Assembly: GCA_023015935.1 (NCBI GenBank)
Contig: JALKAY010000001.1
Span: forward strand, 724,851-788,850
Length of the DNA: 64,000 nt
Direction: 5' to 3'
Source of the DNA: Flavobacteriaceae bacterium F08102
GTDB taxonomy: Bacteria > Bacteroidota > Bacteroidia > Flavobacteriales > Flavobacteriaceae
Every line of letters starts with the position of its first letter. Within the stretch, counting starts at the first letter, position 1. The translations under genes were made by a program, and so were the position numbers. Under the pieces are notes generated by a model. It saw nothing but the letters and a program-made list of their open reading frames with translations. It was not told the origin of the DNA and did no database searches. Shown one piece after another: positions 18,192 through 26,727 of this stretch.

Positions 18192-19013
18192 TTATTTTTC
18201 TTGAATAGATGTTTGTCGAAATGCTGCCTCTTCATCACTCGTAATGCCCAATGCCTCATAGATATAACTAAAAGTAGACAATAACTCAGGCTTGCCATTG
18301 ACAATAGCTACATCATGTTCAAAATGAGCTGAGGGTTTGCCATCTAGGGTAAGGATGGTCCATCCATCTTTTAATTGTTTTATTTTGTGTGTCCCTAAAT
18401 TGATCATAGGCTCAATGGCAACGACCATTCCTTCTTTAAACTTCTTTCCTCGTCCGCGCTTACCGTAATTTGGCATTTCTGGGTCTTCGTGCATTTCAGT
18501 ACCTAAACCGTGGCCTACTAATTCACGAACTACTCCGTATCCATGTGATTCGCAATAATGTTGAATGGCATAACCAACATCACCCACGCGATTTCCTGCT
18601 CTAAATGCTCGGATACCTTCATATAAACTCTCTTTAGTTATGCGTAGTAGTTTTTTTGTTTCTTCTGCTACTTCGCCAACTTCAAATGTATAGGCGTGAT
18701 CACCGTAAAAACCGTTCATTTTTGCACCGCAATCAATTGAAATAATATCGCCATCTTCTAAGGGTTTATCATTGGGAATTCCATGAACTACTTGGGAATT
18801 TGGACTCATACATAGGGTATTGGGGAAATCGTACAGCCCTAAAAAACCAGGGATGGCTCCTAAATCACGAATGTGTTCTTCTGCTAATTTATCAAGGTAG
18901 CGAGTTGTAACTCCAGGTTTAACTTCTGACGCCAATACGCCTAAAGTTTTAGAAACTACTAGCGCACTTTGACGCATTAGTTCAATTTCTTCTTTACTTT
19001 TAATTTTAATCAT
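18192..19013 (-). CDS. map: Type I methionine aminopeptidase
   Basis: Map removes the initiator methionine from nascent proteins. The five metal ligands are visible: IDCGAKMNGFYGDHAYTFEV (two Asp), VGHGLGTEMHEDPEMPNYG (His), VVAIEPMI (Glu) and HFEHDVAI (Glu). The substrate-pocket region LGLYDFPNTLCMSPNSQVVHG is also typical. Length (273 residues) is normal. I use the ATG at 19013; a TTG codon one step upstream is unlikely. It lies 10 bp downstream of the HAD phosphatase gene and shares its promoter. Confidence 0.96.
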   Translation of the reverse strand: MIKIKSKEEIELMRQSALVVSKTLGVLASEVKPGVTTRYLDKLAEEHIRDLGAIPGFLGLYDFPNTLCMSPNSQVVHGIPNDKPLEDGDIISIDCGAKMNGFYGDHAYTFEVGEVAEETKKLLRITKESLYEGIRAFRAGNRVGDVGYAIQHYCESHGYGVVRELVGHGLGTEMHEDPEMPNYGKRGRGKKFKEGMVVAIEPMINLGTHKIKQLKDGWTILTLDGKPSAHFEHDVAIVNGKPELLSTFSYIYEALGITSDEEAAFRQTSIQEK

Positions 19014-19023
19014 CAAGTAGTAT

Positions 19024-19425
19024 TTAAAACGGCCAAATAGATTTTTTTTTCTTTTTAAGCGTCGATGTTGGTTTTCCAGAGATAAGTTTGTAGATCTCTC
19101 CCCATCCTAACATTCCTCCGATATTTCGATCATCAATAAATAGGTCTGCATTAATTTTTCGACTTACTTTACCCACAAATTTCTCTTCTGGATAATTTTT
19201 ATTCACTGCGTAAAATTCAATTCCATTTTTTCGGCAAAATTCAACGGCTTCTGTGAGTCGCTCACCGTGTCTATAGGTCCATAAAATTAGCCGATGACCA
19301 TCCTTTTGTAATTGTTCTAACGTTTCGAATGCAAATAATTTTGCATTTCCAATTTTAGGATAGGCATCTTCTACAATCGTTCCGTCAAAATCAACGGCAA
19401 TAATTAAAGGATCTTTTGGCAACAT
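19024..19425 (-). CDS. Small HAD-superfamily phosphatase-like protein (BT0820 type)
   Basis: This protein of 133 residues begins near the HAD nucleophile motif (IIAVDFDGTIVED) and continues with the conserved ILWTYRHGERLTEAVEFCRK and ADLFIDDRNIGGM, which carries the last acidic motif. The cap domain is absent. Similar Bacteroidota proteins are described as BT0820-type HAD hydrolases with unknown substrate. I use the ATG at 19425: a TTG 15 bp upstream lies at or before the likely transcription start given the strong promoter at 19443-19472. It is the first gene of an apparent operon with map and the 62-residue membrane protein. Confidence 0.85.
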   Translation of the reverse strand: MLPKDPLIIAVDFDGTIVEDAYPKIGNAKLFAFETLEQLQKDGHRLILWTYRHGERLTEAVEFCRKNGIEFYAVNKNYPEEKFVGKVSRKINADLFIDDRNIGGMLGWGEIYKLISGKPTSTLKKKKKSIWPF

Positions 19426-19442
19426 AGATTTAAATTTCAATA

Positions 19443-19472
19443 CAAATTTAAGTTAAATAAGGCATTAACAAA
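19443..19472 (-). promoter_or_regulatory. Promoter TTTG-N18-TAAATTTG for the HAD-map operon
   Basis: On the minus strand a TTTG (19469-19472) is followed after 18 bp by TAAATTTG (19443-19450). This is a full match to the Bacteroidota -33/-7 promoter. The expected transcription start falls just before the ATG at 19425 and excludes the TTG at 19440 as translation start. Confidence 0.7.
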
Positions 19473-19503
19473 GAGATATGCATAATTTTTGGGTTAAGGC
19501 TAA

Positions 19504-20037
19504 TTAGTGATGGTCGTACGCATGTTTGTAGGGTTGTCCGCTGATAATTTTCGCGATATCTTTTTCTAGGGTTTCGCGGGGGTATTCTACAATACGGCCT
19601 ATTTCTTTGTTGTTTTTATAGAAAATGAGCGTTGGCACTCTAATAATATGTAGTCCTTCTTGTAAATTGTCAGGTGTTTTTTTAGCGTGATTGACAGCGA
19701 TAAGTTCAAAATTTTTGAGGTTAAATCCGGTGGTTTCCATAATTTTGTAAAAACGCGGTATTTCGCGTTTACTATCTTCACACCAAGTGCCCATAAACCC
19801 TTTTATGGTTATCCCTTTGAGGTGTTTTTTGATTTTAGAAATGGAAACTTCATCCAATGAATATTGATTGTAATTTTGATTAAACCAACGTGTATAGGGC
19901 GCTTGTTGCAAATCGGATTTTTCTTTTATACCAACCAAGTCAACTGGACGTTGTTGGGTGATTGTTATTTTTTGTTGCGCTGTAGAATTCCATTGAATAC
20001 TGACTACAGCTACGAAAAGTAGCAGAGTTTTCTTCAT
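19504..20037 (-). CDS. Secreted thioredoxin-fold protein with one active-site cysteine
   Basis: This 177-residue protein has a signal peptide (MKKTLLLFVAVVSI, cut near STAQQ) and a thioredoxin-like fold: GITIKGFMGTWCEDSKREIP at the active-site position, NFELIAVNH and a cis-Pro loop IIRVPTLIFYKNNKEIGRIV. The usual CxxC is WCEDS, so only the first cysteine remains; this rules out standard dithiol chemistry and suggests a monothiol or binding role. Its ATG overlaps the gpmI stop by 4 bp, so it is translated from the gpmI transcript. Related flavobacterial proteins are annotated only as thioredoxin family. Confidence 0.82.
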   Translation of the reverse strand: MKKTLLLFVAVVSIQWNSTAQQKITITQQRPVDLVGIKEKSDLQQAPYTRWFNQNYNQYSLDEVSISKIKKHLKGITIKGFMGTWCEDSKREIPRFYKIMETTGFNLKNFELIAVNHAKKTPDNLQEGLHIIRVPTLIFYKNNKEIGRIVEYPRETLEKDIAKIISGQPYKHAYDHH

Positions 20038-21554
20038 TTGGGTAAAAGCGATTTTTCATTCATTATTTTGGGTTTTTCAATGCCCATTAAGTCTAAAATC
20101 GTGGGTGCAACATTGGCTAGAATACCACTATTTATTGAGGTAAGTTGATTGTCAACTAAAATAATGGGTACTGGATTGGTCGTATGAGCTGTATTGGGTG
20201 ATCCGTCTTCGTTAATCATGGTTTCACTATTCCCATGATCGGCAATTATGAGGCTTGTGTAACCATTAGCTAAGGCTTGAGGAATGACTTTTGACAAACA
20301 GTGATCTACGGTTTCTGCAGCCTTAACTGCCGCACTAAACACGCCAGTATGTCCTACCATATCGGTATTTGCAAAATTCAATACAATGAAATCAGCACTT
20401 TCATTTTCGATTTCAGGAAGGATGGTTTTGGTAATATCTTCCGCGCTCATTTCAGGTTGTAAATCGTAGGTAGCCACCTTAGGAGAAGGGCACATAAGAC
20501 GTTTTTCTCCATCAAATAAAGTTTCTCTTCCTCCAGAGAAAAAGAACGTTACATGGGGGTATTTTTCGGTTTCTGCAATACGGATTTGCGTTTTGCCGTG
20601 GTTCGACAAGACTTCTCCTAAAGTTTCACTCAGGTCTTCTTTAGGATACATTACATGGATATTTTTATATGTATCGTCGTAATTGGTCAGGGTTACATAA
20701 TATAATTTTAAAGGATATAAATTGTAATCAGGAAAGGATTCTTGTGTTAATGCTTCTGTTAATTGTCTTCCACGATCGGTTCTAAAGTTAAAAAAGATGA
20801 CTACGTCATCCGCATGGAGGGTTGAAACTGGAGTTCCTGTTTTATCCACCATTACAATGGGAGGGATGAATTCATCTGAAACACCGGCTTGATAGGAAGT
20901 TTGAAGGGTTGAAACTATGTCTGTAGAAGGTTGCCCTGTTCCGTTACATATAAGGTCGTAAGCTTTTTTAATTCGCTCCCAACGACGATCTCGATCCATG
21001 GCATAATATCGACCAATTACTGAGGCTAATTTGGATTTATGTTCTGCTAAAAAAGGAACTAAATCTTTCATAAATGTAACCCCAGAATGAGGATCTACAT
21101 CTCTACCATCCGTAAAGGCATGAACTACGCTGTTGAGTCCCGCCGCACTACTAGCCCGAACAAGGCCTTTTAGATGATCAATATGTGAATGAACGCCACC
21201 GTCAGAGACTAATCCAATAAAATGCACCGTCTTATTGTGTTTTGAGGCATAATCAAAGGCATTTTGCAAAGCTGGAACCTCGGCGATTGAATTTGATGCT
21301 ACAGCCTGGTTGATTTTGACCAAATCTTGGTAGACAATTCTTCCTGCCCCTAAATTCATATGACCAACTTCACTATTCCCCATTTGTCCTTCTGGTAAAC
21401 CAACGTGCAACCCGTCAGTTCTCAAACTTGCGTTTGGGTATTTTTTTAAAAGTGAATCAATATAAGGTGTATTTGCTTGCGCAATGGCAGAAACAGCTTC
21501 GTTTTGAGTGATTCCCCACCCATCTAATATTAATAAGAGTACTTTTTTGTGCAT
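20034..21554 (-). CDS. gpmI: 2,3-bisphosphoglycerate-independent phosphoglycerate mutase
   Basis: GpmI interconverts 3- and 2-phosphoglycerate in glycolysis and gluconeogenesis using two Mn ions and a phosphoserine. The N-terminus VLLLILDGWGI carries the first metal ligand, and the catalytic serine lies in MGNSEVGHMNLGAGRIVYQD. Other conserved parts are DGGVHSHIDHLKGL, GRDVDPHSG, GRYYAMDRDRRWERIKKAY, VLNFANTDMVGHTGVF and IIADHGNSETM. The length of 506 residues is typical. A promoter with both elements lies at 21573-21600. The gene is divergent from the ankyrin protein and overlaps the thioredoxin-like gene downstream. Confidence 0.97.
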   Translation of the reverse strand: MHKKVLLLILDGWGITQNEAVSAIAQANTPYIDSLLKKYPNASLRTDGLHVGLPEGQMGNSEVGHMNLGAGRIVYQDLVKINQAVASNSIAEVPALQNAFDYASKHNKTVHFIGLVSDGGVHSHIDHLKGLVRASSAAGLNSVVHAFTDGRDVDPHSGVTFMKDLVPFLAEHKSKLASVIGRYYAMDRDRRWERIKKAYDLICNGTGQPSTDIVSTLQTSYQAGVSDEFIPPIVMVDKTGTPVSTLHADDVVIFFNFRTDRGRQLTEALTQESFPDYNLYPLKLYYVTLTNYDDTYKNIHVMYPKEDLSETLGEVLSNHGKTQIRIAETEKYPHVTFFFSGGRETLFDGEKRLMCPSPKVATYDLQPEMSAEDITKTILPEIENESADFIVLNFANTDMVGHTGVFSAAVKAAETVDHCLSKVIPQALANGYTSLIIADHGNSETMINEDGSPNTAHTTNPVPIILVDNQLTSINSGILANVAPTILDLMGIEKPKIMNEKSLLPK

Positions 21555-21572
21555 AATACAATTTGTATGTTA

Positions 21573-21600
21573 CAAAGCTAAGAATTAATTAGCTAATCAA
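21573..21600 (-). promoter_or_regulatory. Promoter TTG-N17-TAGCTTTG for gpmI
   Basis: On the minus strand TTG (21598-21600) is followed after 17 bp by TAGCTTTG (21573-21580), a full match to TAnnTTTG. It lies 19 bp before the gpmI ATG. Confidence 0.65.
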
Positions 21601-21760
21601 TTGGAAATTCATTGTGAATTGGACGTTAATGTTGTGGATATTGGCTTTCAATATATACTCCTGGCTATGGGGTGTACAATGTTGGGTTTGTAATTATTAT
21701 ACCTTGTCTGTACATTATGCAATGTTTTGTTCATTTAACATCAAAGCTATTTTTTAAGGA

Positions 21761-21803
21761 AAGTTTAAGACTTTAACATATCGGGTTAAAGTCTGTTAAA
21801 CTT
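21761..21803. repeat. 17-bp inverted repeat between gpmI and the ankyrin gene
   Basis: The arms are AAGTTTAAGACTTTAAC (21761-21777) and GTTAAAGTCT (21785-21794) followed, after a GT bulge, by TAAACTT (21797-21803). The 7-nt loop is ATATCGG. No T-run follows on either strand, so it is not an ordinary terminator. It lies in the ~350-bp divergent region, about 100 bp before the ankyrin ATG, and could be a regulator site or an mRNA structure in the leader of that gene. The rest of 21601-21903 shows no gene. Confidence 0.6.
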
Positions 21804-21903
21804 GATCATGATTGGTAACATAAAGGAGGCTGAAGGCGTCTATTAGGAAAAGTACTGATTTGGACTTTTGTTTAAGCCAGTTAATAATCTAAAACTCTTT
21901 TAT

Positions 21904-22323
21904 ATGAAAAATTTATTGATCACATTCGCATTGTGTTTGAGCATGGCATTGAACGCTCATAGCACCGCAACGGTAGCTGAAATTGTACCGATGCACACTG
22001 TTAATAAAACGGATGCATTTTGCACCTTAATTCAGAAAGGAAATTATGTAGCTGTTAAAACCATGATTGAAGCTGGAGCTGATGTTAATAAAAAATCAAA
22101 TGGCTTAACCCCATTAATGTTTGCAGCCAGACAAAATAAGGTTGAAATCGTGAAATTACTCTTGGCTAATGGCGCTGATATTAAACTTAAAGGGGATCGT
22201 GGGTACACAGCGCTACAATGGGCTAAAATGACTAAAGCTAAAGATGCCTATGAGGTCTTATTGAAAGAAGAACAAGCTCAAAAATTACGTAAAAAGGCAA
22301 AACGTAGAGCGAAAAAAAATTAG
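21904..22323 (+). CDS. Secreted ankyrin-repeat protein
   Basis: This 139-residue protein has a signal peptide (MKNLLITFALCLSMALNAHS) and two clear ankyrin repeats plus a partial first (residues ~35-115: GNYVAVKTMIEAGADVNKKS, NGLTPLMFAARQNKVEIVKL, LLANGADIKLKGDRGYTALQ). The C-terminus is strongly basic (KLRKKAKRRAKKN). I start at ATG 21904, directly at the signal peptide; an upstream in-frame start would add a non-signal stretch. Ankyrin repeats bind proteins; the partner is unknown. A strong terminator follows at 22346. Confidence 0.88.
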   Translation: MKNLLITFALCLSMALNAHSTATVAEIVPMHTVNKTDAFCTLIQKGNYVAVKTMIEAGADVNKKSNGLTPLMFAARQNKVEIVKLLLANGADIKLKGDRGYTALQWAKMTKAKDAYEVLLKEEQAQKLRKKAKRRAKKN

Positions 22324-22345
22324 CTCATTGGTAATTTGGTTAAGG

Positions 22346-22379
22346 AAAAGGTGCCCTACAAAGTAGGGCGCCTTTTTTT
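22346..22379 (+). terminator. Rho-independent terminator after the ankyrin gene
   Basis: The stem AAAAGGtGCCCTAC pairs with GTAGGGCgCCTTTT around an AAA loop, and a run of seven T follows. It lies 23 bp after the ankyrin stop. The A-run before the stem would give a weaker terminator for the opposite strand too. In the remaining sequence up to the M48 protease stop at 22660 I see no gene. Confidence 0.85.
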
Positions 22380-22659
22380 GTTTAACGTCAAACCACGATC
22401 TAATTTTGAGCTTTTAAACTACGGAGACGTTAAATATTACGGTAAACTTATATAGCAAGAGACCTGCTAGGTTTTATTGTTTTTTTTTCTGTAGACCTGG
22501 ATGAGAAATTAGCGGTAATAGTTTGAATTGGGCTTGGTATCACACTAAAAAAGTTTCAATGATTGTATTTGAATAAGTGGTGTGGTTTTGGGTGATGTTT
22601 TATTAATTCTAAAGGAATCAAAAATCCGTTTGTTTCAAGTGTTGGTTTTTGTTGCTCGC

Positions 22660-23451
22660 TTACTTTCGATATTTGGCAATGGCTTCTATAATTTTTTCTA
22701 CGCGGTTTTCGGGGTCTGGATGTGTGCTTTGCATTTCGGGAATGCGATTTGGGCCTGCGGCTTCTTTTAAAATTTCCATCACTCCAATCATTTCTTCGGG
22801 TTGAAATCCCGCATCGAGCATGAATTTTACTCCCAATTCGTCACTTTCTAATTCATCGCCACGTTCGTATTTCATATTGATGACGTTGCCAATCATTTCT
22901 GCCATTTGCCCAGTTCCTTCTCCACCACCCATTACGACGCCTGAAATGAGCCCTTGTGTTAGGTCTTGTTTTGCTATTCGTTCTGCCGAATGTCTTGCCA
23001 CTACATGCCCAATTTCATGTCCGAGTACGCCAGCAAGTTGATCTTCATTTTGTAATCGAGAGTACAAGCCATAGGTTATAAAAATTTGCCCACCAGGTAA
23101 GGCAAAAGCGTTTATCGATTCAGGATCTCTCAATAAGTGAAAATCAAATTGATAGGGGGATTGGCTTGCGATACTGTTTTTTACGAGTTTTTGTCCAATA
23201 CGATCTACTTGTTCTTGGGCTTGTTGACTTGGGTATAAACCGCCGTAATCTTCGATCATTTTAGGGACACTTCGAAGGCCAATGGCAATCTCTTGATCTA
23301 CGGTCATTGCAATACTCTGTGATTTACCAGTATAAGGGTTGGTATCTCTATTCGCGTAGTATTTGAAGAATGAAAACAACACAATGATGACTCCAATTAT
23401 AAGTCTAATCTTAAATCCGCTACTGCGACCACCGAATCTCATAATAGTCAT
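22660..23451 (-). CDS. M48 family zinc metalloprotease
   Basis: This protein of ~263 residues has one N-terminal membrane segment (~residues 13-30, IRLIIGVIIVLFSFF) and an M48 peptidase domain with the zinc motif GVLGHEIGHVVARHSAERIA (HEIGH) and the downstream third ligand region GDELESDELGVKFMLDAGF. It resembles LoiP/BepA-type proteases that act in envelope protein quality control, but lacks the long TPR tail of BepA. The ATG at 23451 is chosen; another ATG three codons on (23442) is possible, and a GTG at 23478 less likely. It is 62-90 bp downstream of the E1 gene on the same strand. Confidence 0.9.
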   Translation of the reverse strand: MTIMRFGGRSSGFKIRLIIGVIIVLFSFFKYYANRDTNPYTGKSQSIAMTVDQEIAIGLRSVPKMIEDYGGLYPSQQAQEQVDRIGQKLVKNSIASQSPYQFDFHLLRDPESINAFALPGGQIFITYGLYSRLQNEDQLAGVLGHEIGHVVARHSAERIAKQDLTQGLISGVVMGGGEGTGQMAEMIGNVINMKYERGDELESDELGVKFMLDAGFQPEEMIGVMEILKEAAGPNRIPEMQSTHPDPENRVEKIIEAIAKYRK

Positions 23452-23540
23452 TTTCGAGTTTATAGATTTTATTCTCACTGAGAATAGATGTCCCTCGCGA
23501 GGCTAAGAATCGCGTTTAAAGATACAAATAATCTCAACGT

Positions 23541-25604
23541 TTAATAAGCTAAAAGCTCGTTGATCTTCATTTTCACTTTTTCGGTAGAAGGAATCATTGT
23601 TTGTTCTAAGGTTGAATTTAGTGGGATGGCGGGCATATTTTCACTACCTAACGTCATGACAGGTGCATCTAATTTTTGAAAACAATGAGCTTGAATTTTA
23701 CCCGCTAAAGCCATGGCAAAACTGTTATTGCTAGGCTCTTCTGTGAGTACTAAACACTTTCCTGTTTTGTTTACTGACGTATAAATAGTCGCTTCGTCAA
23801 GGGGATGAAGCGTACGCAAATCGACTACTTCTACACGATCTCTCATGCCTTTTGTGGCATTCATCGCCCAATGCACACCCATCCCATAACAGATAATAGA
23901 TAGGGTTTCTTCATCTTCTTGGCCCCATATTTCTTGTAAGACATTGGCTTTTCCAAAGGGTAAAATATAATCTTCAGCAGGTTCTATAGAAGTGGCACCT
24001 TTTGTGCCAGGTACTTTAGACCAATATAAGCCTTTGTGTTCTAGGAGGACAACGGGGTTTGGATCATAATAGGCTGCTTTGAGTAAGCCTTTTAAATCAG
24101 CTCCATTTGATGGGTACGCAATTTTAATGCCCCTAATATTGGTTAGTACACTTTCTACAGATGATGAATGATAAGGACCACCACTTCCATAAGCACCTAT
24201 AGGTACGCGTAGAATCATGCTTATTGGCCATTTTCCATTCGATAAATAGCAACTTCTACTAACTTCAGTGAACAGTTGGTTAAGTCCTGGCCAAATATAA
24301 TCGGCAAACTGAACTTCTACAATTGGTTTCAGTCCAACGGCACTCATTCCAACCGTAGATCCAACAATAAATGCCTCTTGAATAGGGGTGTTAAAAACGC
24401 GATCATCCCCAAATTTTTGTGCCAAGGTTGCTGCTTCTCTGAAGACTCCTCCAAGTCTTCCACCCACATCCTGTCCGTACAAGAGACATTCAGGGTGTTT
24501 TTTCATGAGTTCTTCTATACCAAATAAGGCACAGTCTACCATAACCACTTTTTCGCCTCCTTTAGGCGTGCGATTTCCCGTTTCTTCTTGAATAGGGGTG
24601 GGTACAAAATCGTGGGTAAAGAGATCACTCGGAAGAGGGTCTTCTGCATTTAAAGCACGTTCTAAGTCGTTTTTTACCAGTGTTTTGGCCTCATCTTCTA
24701 TCTGAGAAATTTCATTCGCTGAAATTCCATTGTCTGCTACTAATTTTTTTAATACAGGATAAGGATCTCTTGATTTTGCCTCGTCTAGATCATCGCGATA
24801 CCATTCCATGCGCACCCCAGAAGTATGGTGATTTAACAAGGGTACTTTAGCGTGCACTAAGAATGGACGACGCTCCGTACGAATGGTTTGTATAACCTTT
24901 TCTATGGCTGTATAACTCTCTTCAAAATTTGCACCATCGATACTGATGGCTTCTAAACCATTAAATCCTTTAGCGTATTCAAATGCATTTTGCGCTCGTG
25001 TCTCTGCTGCGTTGGCAGAGATGTCCCAACCGTTGTCTTGAACTAAGTATAAAATTGGAAGTTGTTTTAAGGCTGCCATCTGAAAAGCCTCGGCTATTTC
25101 TCCTTCAGTCACAGAAGCATCACCCAATGAACAAACGGTGATTGGAGCTTGTTGATTGGAGCTTGTTGATTGGATGTTTTTGATTTTTGACTGTGCTCGT
25201 TCTAGATACTTCATTCCCATGGCCGTACCAGTGGCTGGGATGGCTTGCATTCCTGTAGCGGACGATTGGTGGGGGATTTTAGGTTTGTCTGCATCGCGCA
25301 AACTTGGATGACAATAATACGATCTCCCTCCGGAAAATGGATCCTCTTTTTTTGCCAATAGTTGTAGCATCAAGTCATATGGTTTGAGACCGAAGGACAG
25401 GAGCATGGCATCATCTCGGTAGTATGGAAAAACATAATCTTGTGGCAATAACTGAAGGCCTAAAGCGATTTGAATCGCTTCATGGCCTCGTGAAGTGGCG
25501 TGTACATATTTTGAAACGATTTTAAAATTTTCTTCGTACGTTTCGGTCATTGCTTTGGCTGTACAAAGTGTTGAAAATGCCTGTTTAAGAAGTTCATTTT
25601 TCAT
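23541..25604 (-). CDS. Fused E1 alpha/beta component of a branched-chain-type 2-oxoacid dehydrogenase
   Basis: This 687-residue protein joins E1 alpha (residues ~1-330) to E1 beta (~345-687), a fusion common in Bacteroidota. The thiamine diphosphate motif is CSLGDASVTEGEIAEAFQMA, ending VQDNGWDIS; the alpha part has HATSRGHEAIQIALGL and SGVRMEWYRDDLDEAKSRDP; the beta part has LYGQDVGGRLGGVFREA and FVIGSTVGMSAVGLKPIVEV. It decarboxylates 2-oxo acids and passes the acyl group to E2-bound lipoate. It is the last gene of E2-aminotransferase-E1. A 14-bp tandem repeat within the frame encodes an extra polar stretch just before the thiamine motif. E3 is not encoded nearby. Confidence 0.93.
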   Translation of the reverse strand: MKNELLKQAFSTLCTAKAMTETYEENFKIVSKYVHATSRGHEAIQIALGLQLLPQDYVFPYYRDDAMLLSFGLKPYDLMLQLLAKKEDPFSGGRSYYCHPSLRDADKPKIPHQSSATGMQAIPATGTAMGMKYLERAQSKIKNIQSTSSNQQAPITVCSLGDASVTEGEIAEAFQMAALKQLPILYLVQDNGWDISANAAETRAQNAFEYAKGFNGLEAISIDGANFEESYTAIEKVIQTIRTERRPFLVHAKVPLLNHHTSGVRMEWYRDDLDEAKSRDPYPVLKKLVADNGISANEISQIEDEAKTLVKNDLERALNAEDPLPSDLFTHDFVPTPIQEETGNRTPKGGEKVVMVDCALFGIEELMKKHPECLLYGQDVGGRLGGVFREAATLAQKFGDDRVFNTPIQEAFIVGSTVGMSAVGLKPIVEVQFADYIWPGLNQLFTEVSRSCYLSNGKWPISMILRVPIGAYGSGGPYHSSSVESVLTNIRGIKIAYPSNGADLKGLLKAAYYDPNPVVLLEHKGLYWSKVPGTKGATSIEPAEDYILPFGKANVLQEIWGQEDEETLSIICYGMGVHWAMNATKGMRDRVEVVDLRTLHPLDEATIYTSVNKTGKCLVLTEEPSNNSFAMALAGKIQAHCFQKLDAPVMTLGSENMPAIPLNSTLEQTMIPSTEKVKMKINELLAY
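25140..25174. repeat. Tandem 14-bp repeat (2.5 copies) inside the E1 coding region
   Basis: GATTGGAGCTTGTT occurs at 25140-25153 and 25154-25167, followed by half a copy (GATTGGA) to 25174. Since 14 is not a multiple of three, the copies are read in different frames. Read on the minus strand it encodes part of a polar linker (QSTSSNQQAPIT) upstream of the thiamine-binding loop. The AT-rich unit resembles the degenerate CAATCAAC tracts found between genes of this region, for example near 33780. Confidence 0.75.
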
Positions 25605-25648
25605 AAGTTACCTTTCGCTAAGATGGATTTTTGTTAAGTTTATTAAAC

Positions 25649-26716
25649 TTAGACGCTAAGCATCCAATTAAATTTATCTTCTAGTTTTCCTGTTTTAATG
25701 GCGTTAAGAGTGTGGTTGATGTCTTCCCCTACGGGACTTGTGTCAGAAACGTGAATGGTTCCTTCATCTGTGCCGATTTCTTGAATATAGGCTATACCAA
25801 CCGCCGTACCCGTTCCAAATGCTTCTTTGAGTTGGCCATTGTCTGCTGCCGTTTTGATTTCATCAAGGGTAATTCGTCGTTGTGTAACCGTAAATCCTTT
25901 ATCTTCTAAGAGACGGATCACACTTTTACGGGTAATTCCATCTAAGACAGATCCATCCAGTGCTGGCGTAATAAATTCGTCGTTGATATTGAAAAAAATG
26001 TTCATGGTTCCTACTTCTTGAATATAGCGACGTTCAACGGCATCTAACCACAGTACTTGATCATAACCTTTGGCTTTCGCTAACTCTGTAGGTCGTATAG
26101 CTGCTGCATAGTTACCTGCAGCTTTGGCTTCGCCCGTCCCGCCTTGAGCCGCTCGGATATACTTTTTTTCAGCCCAAAGTTTAATGCGCTTACTAAAGAA
26201 AGGCCCTGAGGGTGATCCGATAATAATAAATTTATAATGAGTAGCGGAGCGCATACCAATAAATGCTTCATCGGCATACATAAAGGGGCGTAAATACAAA
26301 GCAGAACCCGTTTTTTTAGGAATCCAAGGTTGTTCAAGTTTAACAAATTGCCGGAGGGCTTCTATGAATAAATCTTTAGGAAAAGCAGGCATACCCATTC
26401 GTTCTGCACTTAAATTTAAGCGTTCTGCGTTTTGGCCTGGTCTAAAAAGGTATGCGGTTCCATTCTCAGCTACGGTAGCTTTCATACCTTCAAAAATAGC
26501 TTGTCCATAGTGTAAAGCCATGGCTGCTGGATGGGTGGGAATGGTGTGCATTGGTTCAATACGTGGATTCACCCACGCATCATTTTCATAATCACAAATA
26601 AAAATATGATCAGTAAATGTTGTTCCTAATGGAATATTGTTAAAATCGAGTAGTTCTAACGTTGATTTTTGTGTTTTTTGGATGGTAATGGTAGGTTTCA
26701 TTTTCTGTTCTATCAT
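25649..26716 (-). CDS. ilvE: Branched-chain amino acid aminotransferase (class IV)
   Basis: This 355-residue fold-type IV PLP enzyme transfers amino groups between branched-chain amino acids and 2-oxoglutarate; some members also act on aromatic residues. The PLP lysine lies in GEAKAAGNYAAAIRPTELAK, followed by DQVLWLDAVERRYIQEVGTM and DGSVLDGITRKSVIRLL. It belongs to the long group II form (BCAT2 type). It sits between E2 (11 bp upstream) and E1 (44 bp downstream), so the locus links transamination to oxidative decarboxylation. Two ATG codons 15 bp apart (26716, 26701) are possible starts. Confidence 0.93.
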   Translation of the reverse strand: MIEQKMKPTITIQKTQKSTLELLDFNNIPLGTTFTDHIFICDYENDAWVNPRIEPMHTIPTHPAAMALHYGQAIFEGMKATVAENGTAYLFRPGQNAERLNLSAERMGMPAFPKDLFIEALRQFVKLEQPWIPKKTGSALYLRPFMYADEAFIGMRSATHYKFIIIGSPSGPFFSKRIKLWAEKKYIRAAQGGTGEAKAAGNYAAAIRPTELAKAKGYDQVLWLDAVERRYIQEVGTMNIFFNINDEFITPALDGSVLDGITRKSVIRLLEDKGFTVTQRRITLDEIKTAADNGQLKEAFGTGTAVGIAYIQEIGTDEGTIHVSDTSPVGEDINHTLNAIKTGKLEDKFNWMLSV

Positions 26717-26727
26717 GGGTATACTAA

